Assembly (NCBI GenBank): GCA_001839685.1
Contig: MLAK01000936.1
Span: 1 to 38,834, forward strand
DNA: 38,834 nt
Source of the DNA: Tritrichomonas foetus
Taxonomy: Eukaryota > Parabasalia > Tritrichomonadida > Tritrichomonadidae
Direction of reading: 5' to 3'
Shown here in pieces: positions 9,401 to 17,968 of this stretch (positions are counted from its first letter, which is position 1; the number at the start of each line of letters is the position of its first letter). Made by a program: the position numbers and the translations under genes. The notes beneath the pieces are model-generated. The model searched no databases. It had not been told where the DNA came from and saw only the letters and a program-made list of their open reading frames with translations.

Positions 9401-11428
9401 TGTAACTTCATTTTGTAATTCTCGAGCACGAAGAATCCAAAAGCTAATTAAATTTTGAAAGAGACTTTCAGCGTCACAGTTTCGTAATGCACAATACTTC
9501 AAATAAAATGTTAAATGATCATAAGGTTGAATGATTTTATCTTCATAATCCGATTTAAAAAGTGAATAACGCGGATCACTTGGATAAATTGGGAAATGAT
9601 CAATAATATTAACTAACGCTTTAAATGCATTAACATCATTTCCGTCACTTAGTTTACTAAGAACTACATCAAGAACAGGTGGTAAATGAGAAACAACATT
9701 TTCAAAGGTAATATTGTCATATTCCGTTAAATCACCATTCAACAAATTAAAAACTGATCGATCGGATGCGTTTGTTGATGAATTAATAACAACATCAACA
9801 TATAAATAACTATTTTTAGCATCTTGGTTCTTAGAATCACCTCCAAGTAAAGCTTTAATTGGAATTTTTTTGTTTCCATTTGTAATTGGAACTTCATCTA
9901 TACAAAGTTGCATTTGTGCTTCACCACATTTCTTTGGTTCACCTCCTTTTTTAGAGGAAAGATGATAAATTTGGAAGATTATACTCATTGTTGATGTTAA
10001 TTGGTCAGGCAAGGTAACAAAAATGTCTTCATGGAATTTGGGACTGTTTGAATGATATTTACATTGGGTTTTATAAACCATTTGACCACCAAACACATTA
10101 AGTGTTTTTCCTTTATCAACAAAAGCTAAAACCATTGCCAAATTACTTCTTCCTTTTGTTCCAAGTTTCCCTGATAAGCTCACAGTAACAATTTTAAGAA
10201 TCATTGTATTAACATAATTCAATTTAAAGAAAGGATTGATTGAATAAAATGGATTCATCATTTTTATATTCTCGTTGCTTTGATTCGGATTCTCATTATT
10301 TGAATTTTGGTTGTTGTTTTGATTTAAAGGTGTGATTTCGTGCTGTTGACATTTTTTAATGTTGAAACGAAGACCAATTGGTAAAAGCACAGGATGCTTT
10401 CGCACTTTATTTAATTTGTGTTTGAAAAATGCTTCATCTGCTTCAGTTGTATGAATCACTGTATTAAATTCAAGGAGATTATTTTCGTCTTGAAGCAATT
10501 TCGGGGTAATTTGTACAGCAGAATAACCAAAAGTTGTCAAAAACCCATCATAATTCATTGCTTTATATGCAGTTATTGCACTTTCTTTCTTTCTTGAGTC
10601 TTTTGGCTTCTCCCAATACGCGTTAATTGCTGCACCGGCCTTTGGCATCAGTGGGCGACTCAGTACAACAATGATATACAGTCCTTTCATAAGATCTTCG
10701 TCCGATACATTGTTGGAGACTTTCGGACGATGTATTGCAAAAGACGCGCTCAGCGGAGTTTGTATGAAAAACTCGAAAGAAGGAAGTTTTGAGATTTGTT
10801 CATGGAAAATGGGAGGAACGAATGACCATGTCTCTGAAACGCGTTTCCCTGAAACCGAATCGAAAATGTAAACTGAACAAAAAACAGAAGAAATCACTTC
10901 AATGCTTGGTTTCATGAAAAATTCAGAAAAAGTGAGGTTGACATGCGCTATGTCTGGAATTCTGATAGGCTCCGCTGATTTTCGAGGATCGGCAATCGGT
11001 GAAAAAAAGTGACGGTTTAAAATTGAAGACAATGGATCATATAATTCCATCTCATTTTTGAGGCCTTTTCCCTTGCCTTGAATTTCCAGTAATTGCTTTG
11101 AATATTGCTGGCCTGGCGTTGAATCGAATTGGAGCAAATCTTTCGGGATTTCGCAATTCGGCTTGTTGGGTGAAGAAATTGAATTGTCTTCGGAGAAAGG
11201 GTGGCGATAATTCCTTTCAAGTACAAGAGCCGGCGTTCTGAAAAAATTGGCGCCTGGATGATTCAAGTCGTTCGGGATATTATTTGATGTCCATATTTTA
11301 TCATCGACTTTCACGGAAATTTGAGGTGTGTCGATTGAATGAATTTCGAATTTCTCTTTTCGTTTTTTCATCCATTTGCGAATCGCTTTTTCGTCTGGAG
11401 ATTTCGAAGTAAAAAGTTTTTTCAACAT
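6407..11428 (-). CDS. DOCK-family Rho-GTPase guanine nucleotide exchange factor
   Basis: The 1673-residue product has the DOCK layout. A C2-like DHR-1 lies at about residues 405-550, with YKTQCKYHSNSPKFHEDI and LPDQLTSTMSIIFQIYHLS. A DHR-2 exchange domain fills the C-terminus (about 1220-1665), with RTIFTLPHPMPYIVSRV and then LIQGSLLAQVNEGP at about 1585-1605, the conserved lobe-C stretch that contacts the GTPase nucleotide site. These blocks look nearest to the DOCK-C/D (zizimin) side of the family. DHR-1 usually binds membrane phosphoinositides and DHR-2 activates Rac/Cdc42, so a role in actin control or phagocytosis is expected. There is no SH3 domain. A polyglutamine tract (about 982) and a Ser/Asn-rich insert (about 990-1070) interrupt the middle. 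The ATG at 11426-11428 has a TCACA initiator-like site 28 bases upstream. Confidence 0.88.
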   Translation of the reverse strand: MLKKLFTSKSPDEKAIRKWMKKRKEKFEIHSIDTPQISVKVDDKIWTSNNIPNDLNHPGANFFRTPALVLERNYRHPFSEDNSISSPNKPNCEIPKDLLQFDSTPGQQYSKQLLEIQGKGKGLKNEMELYDPLSSILNRHFFSPIADPRKSAEPIRIPDIAHVNLTFSEFFMKPSIEVISSVFCSVYIFDSVSGKRVSETWSFVPPIFHEQISKLPSFEFFIQTPLSASFAIHRPKVSNNVSDEDLMKGLYIIVVLSRPLMPKAGAAINAYWEKPKDSRKKESAITAYKAMNYDGFLTTFGYSAVQITPKLLQDENNLLEFNTVIHTTEADEAFFKHKLNKVRKHPVLLPIGLRFNIKKCQQHEITPLNQNNNQNSNNENPNQSNENIKMMNPFYSINPFFKLNYVNTMILKIVTVSLSGKLGTKGRSNLAMVLAFVDKGKTLNVFGGQMVYKTQCKYHSNSPKFHEDIFVTLPDQLTSTMSIIFQIYHLSSKKGGEPKKCGEAQMQLCIDEVPITNGNKKIPIKALLGGDSKNQDAKNSYLYVDVVINSSTNASDRSVFNLLNGDLTEYDNITFENVVSHLPPVLDVVLSKLSDGNDVNAFKALVNIIDHFPIYPSDPRYSLFKSDYEDKIIQPYDHLTFYLKYCALRNCDAESLFQNLISFWILRARELQNEVTETRNDLRSAPFLLELIGKAICIKPDLIAWGYFEELISLLQEAVFSLRTATGAIPTNNPDSHSTANISQVGCRLNHSLSLLYKDMLEVTDRGLVLNFVSKHLSKFEVRKNLYDQQLFTDFLSDFLTPKALLFTCIPLTTTNNVCFFAKSIIPIIEVGLATREHTQKVFSILYKNLLHYNKNELRIISEGLLPLAQMFGRNREIFIMNQKSGVKRKISNFCLNVEDHLISLMFPFIVTLFLLSRSEIEQVSNTEFGSCCRLLIEIANTGIEMDSGISTLIEKLKDPDGQKNYVHFIRENQSSASMSLLQQQQQQQLPSAPQNSLPSSHIDSSNTKSNDNSNNNVFPTASSLTPSTNEIPANVNSHNNNSINTNSSSISNSNNNANNLTNSSGNSNDNISCINLKEFWEKFAFIVQMITIQFTFESKSISCLSDIFVTLSNARVSNALFPLFKYSVINYCKNNTDLTFTSDLSRAYKMVAYIIKNISNYNVEIIDKLWEYEKNKFKTTNRSHAFFLKALMKYPIKEENLEMLINSHYRSIAKQYIELTQQLEHLDYSDDNNHEFIADLMLELANFFTPSPDCRVKQLLELAQFHLEHGYVSEGAVAQLSAAALVAEYLNVLKRLPNVFSDKEHPALSFTVACPSASSEVCTEIILKDRPKVPGFCTSKYFCECGLLSIIQTTMDTCKRAQLYELFTKIHELLRPLAEYRRMYEVLKRNFQNGALSYKVLDHFGAKNDRSLGNYYRVEFQTGSIYIYRETQLANLWQVNERLKGRSQNLSQGKPVIVVNDGIDLSTTKMQPENFYVHVKAVEQYFTPEERMKRVTVFEQNHNVNKFYFDLPYSKTAQMSIEYCYLKRTIFTLPHPMPYIVSRVLIPPSNIETLEFTPIEYSCQSLQKQIDNINEACSRCDFKALQPLIQGSLLAQVNEGPKKMAEVFLNGSTENEYTQRLRELFRTFLKVNQRAVKAHGEWVTRNPVYQLLQEELELGLNRLSSTLQTYLK
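8180..8500 (-). repeat. Low-complexity polyQ and Ser/Asn insert within the DOCK gene
   Basis: CAA/CAG codons give seven or more glutamines (about 8462-8485), followed by about 80 residues dominated by Ser and Asn, before ordered sequence resumes near FWEKFAFIVQM. This is a disordered loop between helical segments, typical of AT-rich protist proteins. Confidence 0.8.
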
Positions 11429-11923
11429 ATTTTTTTATATTGCATAAATTAATTGTGAAGAAAAAGGTAGGGCATATATACTTTTTTAATCAAAAGATGA
11501 CCTGACATAATTTTTCAGAATTCTGATACAATATTGTTTCAATAAGATGTATACAAACTAACTAGCTCTAGATGTAGAAGACTATTGAGAGATCTAAATG
11601 AATAATTGTTGATATTATTGTCATCTAAAAATTATTTAATTGTAATCCTATTAATAATATATAAATATTAAAATTTAAAAATCAAGATACAGAGAAAACC
11701 AAATCCAAAAAAAAATTGTGAGAAAAAAATAAACCCCACAGAAATTTCTGAGAATTATTGAGATAAAAAGTGATTTTATAGCATTAATATCTTGATTATT
11801 TCTTATCATAAATCGTTCTTTTTATTATCATATGACCCTCCATCGAAAATTATAATGTTTTCCAAAATACAAAAATGAAGTATAAAAAAAAATATTAATA
11901 ATTTTGATATAAATAAAAAAAAT
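11429..11923. other. Non-coding DNA upstream of the DOCK gene
   Basis: AT-rich. On the minus strand a TCACAA at 11453-11458 is a candidate initiator for DOCK. One AAAAAGTG octamer lies at 11765-11772. No gene is recognised. Confidence 0.55.
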
Positions 11924-13160
11924 TTAGGCATCAATGAGAAGATTACGAATGTTTTGCCATCTAAATGGCGAGTCATCAGAAAATTCACTTGGCATCGAGT
12001 CTGGAAAAAAACATATTGGATTCCATTTTTCCCATTGTAATGTTCGGAAACACTCTGAATTCTGTGAATCCGAAAAAGACATTTCTGGTTCTTCTATAAG
12101 TTGATTTGACTGAAGGTAATTGAAAATTCTATTTTTGTGAAATGAAAAGCTTTCATTTTTGTCTGTGATTTCTTCATTGAAAATTAAATCTTTTAACCCA
12201 TCTAACATTAATTCAACTGTAGCTTGAGAATATGATTCTTTCATTCCTATTTTAAGTAGAGTATAAATAACAATTGATTATTATTTTTAATTTTTTTAAT
12301 AACTTCATCAATCCCAGATTCAATCACTACATTAAAAATTTCGAAAGTTTTTTTTTGCTTCTTGATTATATCCTGGATCACCGTCGGTTGCAACGGCTAA
12401 AATATTGATTGAACAAGACTTTAAAATTTCTACAATTTGATAAATTATTTGTATTATTTCTTCATTAGCACTTCCATTACTTTTAGGAAATAAATAAAGT
12501 GGAATACATTTGTATTCATAATTTAAAGGCTGTAAGTAAAAAACGAATACATAAGTATTTCCATTATCGGGTCTATCTAAACCTGCAGCATCTACAGATA
12601 ATACGGCATTCAATTCTTGAGAAATATGAAAAACCTCCTTATATTTTTCCATGATGGCAGGGATGAGTTGATAATTGATTAACACTGACTTAAAAAATTG
12701 ATGTTCATTCCCAAAATATTTTTCAATTGTCTGAGCTGATGGAAATTTCAACACCTGTCTTAAAATATTATAACATTTAGGAGAAGTATCTCTGAGAATT
12801 TTAGAAAAACTGAGAGTTTCTTCAGAATATTTTCTTTTATAAGAACTTTTTTTCTCATTTTCAAGCATATTTCTTAAAATGTCTTTTCTTAATAAATCAA
12901 TTTTATCATCGTTTTGTTCCTGATCCAAGATTGTTTGCTGGAATGTGTGCTGTTTCCAGGAAGATTTTTCTGTACGCAATGCATTTAATTCTTAAATCAT
13001 CGAATTCATTTTCAGTTGGTAGCCATTTGCCTTTTGTGTCAATTTCTTGATTTGGTCTTTCAATCGTTGTATCTGTATCCCTGCTTGAGAATGTGCTGTT
13101 GAGGACTGCCAATCTATTTTCTTCATATGCTAAAATTTTATGACAGAAAAGATTTCAATA
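11924..13160 (-). pseudogene. Decayed transposase-like gene (RNase H-like core)
   Basis: At least three minus-strand pieces in different frames lie in order. The first, about 13160-12910, has no ATG. The second, 12990-12332, carries SPKCYNILRQVLKFPSAQTI, then VLSVDAAGL and about 70 residues later LAVATDGDPGYN. The third is 12244-11924. Shifting frame at an A-run near 12350 extends the second piece by about 35 more residues before a stop. The SPKCYNILR..PSAQTI block resembles P-element/THAP9 transposases, and the two Asp motifs could be the first two acidic residues of an RNase H-like core. Similar proteins exist as multi-copy families in trichomonads, as I recall. No terminal repeats were identified. 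The family name is uncertain, but the decay is clear. Confidence 0.5.
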
Positions 13161-13950
13161 CATTCATATTTGTCAAATGGAAATTGAATTAATTCAACAT
13201 CACTGAGTTAAAACTATCNAAATTTTCGCGATTTTTAATTAAAAATCGACAGAAGAAATGTAAATAGAATTATGGGAAGCAGTATTATAATCTTTGTGAT
13301 TCTTGGAAAAAAAGCTTCTCACAATTTTTTTTTTATGCTTTCTCCAAAATCGCTCTTTTTTCGGTTTAATTGTTGCAAAATTTCAAAACTATTAATAAAT
13401 ATGGCTCATAACTATAAAAAATAGATTTAACAATTGACTGAAAGCTGTTCACCCGAAAACTGAAGCAATAGCTTCTTCAGAATCATTTTCGAAATATTTA
13501 TGAATTCGGCCATTTGCGAAGTTTGCGATAAGGGAAATTTTCATCATTCTTTTAGCTATTTGGGTTTTGATTTTTGACTGATGGTATTAAGTAATACTGA
13601 TGATAAGGATCATTTTAGTGATTTCGTACGTTAAGACTATTTNGTTTGTATACTATTCAATATTTATTACAGAATTCGCAACATATCACATTTACAATTA
13701 ATTAGTGATATGATTATATAAGCATTCATTTTTATCCACTTTTTGTTTGAACCGTGTGTTTATAACTTTTTATTATGAACAGATAAAAATTTTCTTGGAT
13801 TCAAAAAGTTTCTGAAGCGAGAAAAAAATAAATTCTCACCAGGCCACTTTTTCAAGATCACATTCAAAAACTTAGTCCAAAAAATCAAACAAGATTTCTG
13901 CATTCACTTTTTCTGAACTCTTTTCAAACAAAATACGAAAAAATCAAAAG
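13161..13950. other. Non-coding DNA between element remnants
   Basis: AT-rich, no coding frame. Three CACTTTTT octamers lie at 13737, 13845 and 13905. Undetermined bases at 13219 and 13643. It may be further eroded element sequence. Confidence 0.5.
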
Positions 13951-13966
13951 TNATAAGAAAAGGTGT

Positions 13967-14272
13967 TTAGAAAATCGCATTCNCTACTTCGGCAGAAGCA
14001 GGGTGAATGTCAACCGAGAGGTAGTTTAACAAAACATGAGGAGTTCGTCCAAAGTTTTTCTGATTAACGATGAAGGCGATCATGTAGTGAACAGTCACGG
14101 GGAATGGGCTCAGATGTGCTGTTTGCCNCATNANGTTCTTGTATTGATTCAGTCCATCTTCATAAGTCTTCCTTGAAGGTAGAGTGAGAGAATTGTTGCT
14201 GATATGGAGTCCCTGCTGAGCGAGATTTTGGATCAAAGCGGAAAGAATGAAGTGAGGAACTGCGAATTCCTA
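13967..14272 (-). pseudogene. Tyrosine recombinase fragment (N-terminal core-binding domain only)
   Basis: The open frame runs from a TAG near 14270 to a TAA at 13967, about 100 residues, with TTG but no early ATG. It reads FILSALIQNLAQQGL, then SLTLPSRKTYEDGLNQYKN, PFPVTVHYMIAFIVNQ and GRTPHVLLNYLSVDIH. This is the pattern of the SAM-like N-terminal domain of phage-integrase-type recombinases: a four-helix bundle with S-x-T/K-x-Y early, then a short linker and a strand-exchange helix. The catalytic R...HxxR...Y part is absent, because a stop follows where it should begin. Four undetermined bases fall inside (13983, 14128, 14132, 14134). A 9-bp inverted pair, GGTGTTTAG (13962) and CTAAACACC (14270), brackets the piece. 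It is probably a remnant of a DIRS- or Crypton-like element. Confidence 0.55.
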
Positions 14273-14408
14273 AACACCCTTTCTTTGCAACCTTTGATTT
14301 TGCCGTTGTTTGTTTGAACAGAGACCAGAAAATAGTGTCCGTAATCTGCTTTGATTTTTATGGACCAAGTTTTTGAATTGATATTGAAAAAGTGTCCGTG
14401 AGAATTTT

Positions 14409-14461
14409 AGTTTTCAGCCCACTTTTTGAGACGAAGTCTCAAAAAGTGTTTGCTGAAAACT
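14409..14461. repeat. Strong near-perfect hairpin / inverted repeat
   Basis: The left arm AGTTTTCAGC-C-CACTTTTTGAGAC (14409-14432) and right arm GTCTCAAAAAGTG-TTT-GCTGAAAACT (14436-14461) are complementary over 23 bp, with a single 1-versus-3 base internal bulge and a 3-base loop (GAA). Each arm contains the octamer that recurs in nearby spacers. It lies beside the recombinase fragment and upstream of nothing obvious, so an element terminus or a stem-loop in an RNA are both possible. Confidence 0.9.
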
Positions 14462-14682
14462 GGTAAATTGTTACCTAAAAAAAGTGGAGATCAATTCACA
14501 TGTGGGTTTAGATTTTTCATCGATGAAGTCAATTTGGAAATTGTTTAAAGGATCTGTGTAGTTATCACTTTTACTTCTCAGTGATTCCAGAAGAAAAGAA
14601 TAAAATTATTCATTTGCATGCGATTGAATATAAAATTGAAAATCCTCTATAATAAAGAAGTTTAACATTTAAAATTGGTTTA

Positions 14683-15240
14683 CATTACCTTTTTTGGAAC
14701 AAAATGTGTCATAAACGACTGAAAAAAAGAGATGTCCTCTTCCAAATGCCGATTTTCGACACAAAGTGAGAGAACAATTCTTGATAACCTCAATGTTTCA
14801 CAACGAAGTGCATCATTAGCTTCCTCAAGTATAGAAAGCATGTTGTTCTTTTTTTCTCTCCATTTTTTCGCAGCAATCCGATTTTTAAGTCTAATTGCTT
14901 CTGAGTTTTCGATTTTCTTGTATTTCTCATTGTTGTATTCATTATATTGCTCATCTTCTTGTTCATTTTCATTTTCGTTTTCTTGTTCGCTTTCATCTAT
15001 GTTTTCTTTTTCTTTTTCAATGTTAACACAATCACTGATAAGGTCACTTCTATTCTGATTGATGGATTTTTTCTTGTTACTGGAATCAAAAACAAAATTC
15101 ACATTATTATTGGCTTGTTGGTAACCAGTAATTGAAGAATTATTTATGAGATCTCTTGAATCAAAATCATCATCATCCCAGATTGAATAATTTTGCATTT
15201 TTATTCCATGAAGTTGTTGGTTGTTATTGTGAGTTAGCAT
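14683..15240 (-). CDS. bZIP transcription factor
   Basis: The product has 186 residues from the ATG at 15238-15240. A basic region at about residues 115-128 (LKNRIAAKKWREKK) fits the bZIP rule N-x7-R-x9-L exactly, and leucines then repeat every seventh residue five times (in SILEE, DALRC, RLSRI, LCVEN, HLEED). The position before the invariant Arg is Trp, where most bZIPs have Ser or Cys, so base recognition may differ. An acidic Glu/Asn tract precedes the basic region. Expected role: dimeric DNA binding in the nucleus. Two TCATTT sites lie 5 and 16 bases upstream of the ATG, a spacing typical of trichomonad initiators. Stop is at 14680-14682. Confidence 0.85.
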
Positions 15241-15252
15241 CAAATGATGCCA

Positions 15253-15258
15253 AAATGA
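15253..15258 (-). promoter_or_regulatory. Candidate initiator of the bZIP gene
   Basis: TCATTT on the minus strand matches the trichomonad TCA-Y-W initiator. The central A would give a 16-base 5' leader. The motif is short and common in AT-rich DNA, so position is the main support. Confidence 0.35.
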
Positions 15259-15299
15259 ATCATATTATTCTTTTAAAAAAGTGGATTTATTGATTAAGT

Positions 15300-16507
15300 G
15301 TTCGGAATTTCGTTTCAAACAATCTGATTTGAAAAGCAATTCACAAAATATTCGGAAATACAGTCTTCTATACAAAATCTTTTATCCGTTTGAAAAAATA
15401 ATTTTACAGTTCTTCTTTAAGTTTTTCTTTTCTTATTTTATCCAGATTAACATAAAATTGCAATATTCACATGAGCATTTTTTGAAGATATGATGGGTTG
15501 CATTTTTACTGGAAATCAATGAGGATTAGTGAATCTCGAGCACTTCTTGATTGGATGATTCATTTGAAAGAATATATTAAGATCAAATATCAAAGAAAAT
15601 GATGCATTTTATTCACATAACAATCGAATCAAGCATAATTCACAAACAAACATAAAAATAAGTTGGAGGAGATTTGCCAAAGAATGTTGTCAAAACAACT
15701 ATCTTAATGTCTGTAGTGGTTAAACTATAATCATTACAATGTAAATAAAATAATAAACCAGATTAATAATTCATTGGTGAAAATTAGATTCAATTATTAT
15801 GTGATTCGGTCTATAAATTTGATTTATAATGATTTGGTGTAGGTGCTGATATGATTTTCACTTTTAAATTTGAAGAAAAGATATTTCCAAAAATATTTCC
15901 AGAAATTGACACATAGCTTCAGAAATTCTCGTTAATAATTAAAAATGCAGATTATCTAAATATTCTTCAATTGTTTGGTGTAAGTGGATATTTAATGAAA
16001 ACTTTGGTAAATGAAAAGCGCATTAATATCATTTTATGATTATTTCAATTTATATGATCAGAATATATGTTAGTCTCTTGAAAATGAAAAGATATATCCG
16101 AAATTTTTTGAAAAAACTGTAGACTCAAAAAGTGAAAAAGTGATCATGATATTCTGAAAAAGTGAAAAGAGCTTTATCGAGGCAAATGCTATCAAACCTC
16201 GAAAATTGACGATGAGAACCCCAGTCCACATTGTATTTTTACTTTTACAATTCTGTAAAAATTTATCGATAAGCTTGTAACGATTTTGTATTTTTTCTAA
16301 TAAATTTGGAAAAGTCATTTAATTTTTCAAATACTTATCTTATAAAAAATGGTTTGATAGAATTTGATTTAATTCACCTTATTCAATTTATTAATAGAAC
16401 ATTCAAAAATGACCATAAATTTTGAGAGAGTTCGGTTGAAAAAATAGCGCAATAAATAATTTCTGAAAAATGTAAATAGAAATTGAGAAGAAAAAGATAG
16501 CCAAATA
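15300..16507. other. Divergent intergenic region between bZIP and kinase genes
   Basis: About 1.2 kb of AT-rich sequence that should contain both promoters. It holds an octamer cluster at 16127-16164. An open frame on the minus strand at 16070-16318 has an ATG, but its composition is not convincing as protein. Confidence 0.5.
16127..16164 (+). promoter_or_regulatory. Cluster of three AAAAAGTG octamers
   Basis: AAAAAGTGA occurs at 16127 and 16135 back to back, and again at 16157, about 345 bases upstream of the kinase ATG. Spacing and repetition suggest a protein-binding array. The binding factor is unknown. Confidence 0.4.
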
Positions 16508-17968
16508 ATGATGCTCGACTCTGCTTCGATCGGAGATTACAATCTTTGTTTTGCTATTAATTACGGAACAACGTCCGAAGTATTCTTTGCACAACACAAT
16601 CTCGCCCCTGTTCCAGTCGCCATCAAAGTGATTCACACAAGTCATAATTCAAATTCTCAACAAAGCAAAGTTGAAAATCAGACCGAAATATGTCCAAATG
16701 CAAATACACAATGTGTAGAAAATGTTAGGAATGAGAAAATCATTTGTTCTCAACTTCCTGAAAATTCATATTCGATAAATGATCAACAATTAAATTTAGT
16801 GAACAATCATGATAAAAATGAAGTCAATCATTCATATCCAGCAATTGATCCTGACCAATTGAAAAACGAAGTCGAATTTATGCAATTATTGAATCATCCA
16901 AACATCTGCAAACTTTTTGAAGTCATTGAAGAAAAAGACAAAATTGCATTTGTTATGGAATTTGCTGAAAATGGAAGTCTTGCATCTTTTCTTGCGCCTA
17001 ATCGACCATTAAATTTAACACAAGTGAAAAATTATTTCTATCAACTTGTTGCAGCTGTAGACTATTTGCATAATACTGTTGGAATTGCGCATCGGGATAT
17101 AAAAGCTGAGAATGTTCTCCTTGACTCGAATTTTCATATCAAACTTTGCGATTTTGGACTTTCGCACAAAATCATAAGAAATGAAAAACAAACAGTCCAA
17201 CTTTGCGATTGGAGTAATGATATGAATGATCAACAAAATTACAACAATTCGGCAAGTGTCAAGAATCAATCATCTACGAATTTAATGACAACACAATGTG
17301 GATCACCTTATTATGTTTCCCCAGAAATAATTCTCAACCAAATATATGATGAAAAGACAGATGTTTGGAGTTTGGGAGTTCTTCTCTATTTAATGGCAAC
17401 AGGGACATTCCCATTCTACGATGAAGGAAACAATGTTCCTAAAATACTACATAAGATTGTGAATGATCCAGTTGTTTATCCACCTTTTCTTGAGCCAGAT
17501 CTTGTTGACCTCCTTGAGAAAATGTTAAATAAAGATCCGCTATCCAGAATCAGTATTGATCAAGTCAAATTACATAAATTTGTTTCGAAGCCGTTTCCGA
17601 CAAAATCGATCTCCCTTCCAATGCTAAATAACAATCAATTCACTGAACCTCTTGAACAGGCTTTTTTCCAACTCGAAAATTATGGAATCAATTTGGAAGA
17701 TGCCGAAGTTAAACTGAAAAGTGGATCAAAACAATACAAGACGATAATCGAGATTCTTGCAAAGAGAATTGAGGAAAAACAAAGACGACAAAACACAGAG
17801 AGAAAAAAGCGAATTCCATCGATGGGAAGAAGTATGCAAATTAGTAGAACTGGTGGACCAACTTCTGTTCCTGGATCAGGAAGCCTGTTCCAGCAACGAA
17901 GAGGAGATATACCGGCTGGAATTATCAAAAAATGTAACATTCCATTCAAGCGTGTTTTTGTCCCATAA
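16508..17968 (+). CDS. CAMK/SNF1-like serine/threonine kinase with two low-complexity inserts
   Basis: The product has 486 residues. The glycine loop is degenerate (YGTTSEV at 19-25), but the catalytic set is complete: VAIK (Lys 40), HRDIKAEN (Asp about 197), DFG (Asp about 215), CGSPYYVSPE, DVWSLGVLLY. The CGSPYY and LGVLLYLMATGTFPF segments place it with the CAMK group, near AMPK/SNF1 and MARK kinases. An Asn/Gln-rich insert (about 45-105) separates the Lys strand from helix C, and another (about 222-262) lengthens the activation loop. After the kinase fold, residues about 380-420 (YGINLEDAEVKL...YKTIIEILAKRI) resemble a UBA-like segment as found in AMPK relatives; a basic tail follows. The Thr of TTQCGSPYY is a candidate activating phosphosite. 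Stop TAA lies in a TAAATAAA context suited to polyadenylation. Confidence 0.85.
   Translation: MMLDSASIGDYNLCFAINYGTTSEVFFAQHNLAPVPVAIKVIHTSHNSNSQQSKVENQTEICPNANTQCVENVRNEKIICSQLPENSYSINDQQLNLVNNHDKNEVNHSYPAIDPDQLKNEVEFMQLLNHPNICKLFEVIEEKDKIAFVMEFAENGSLASFLAPNRPLNLTQVKNYFYQLVAAVDYLHNTVGIAHRDIKAENVLLDSNFHIKLCDFGLSHKIIRNEKQTVQLCDWSNDMNDQQNYNNSASVKNQSSTNLMTTQCGSPYYVSPEIILNQIYDEKTDVWSLGVLLYLMATGTFPFYDEGNNVPKILHKIVNDPVVYPPFLEPDLVDLLEKMLNKDPLSRISIDQVKLHKFVSKPFPTKSISLPMLNNNQFTEPLEQAFFQLENYGINLEDAEVKLKSGSKQYKTIIEILAKRIEEKQRRQNTERKKRIPSMGRSMQISRTGGPTSVPGSGSLFQQRRGDIPAGIIKKCNIPFKRVFVP

Noticed and set aside
16070..16318. Minus-strand frame of 82 codons with ATG
   Set aside because: No recognisable domain and composition like random AT-rich DNA; it also overlaps the octamer cluster.
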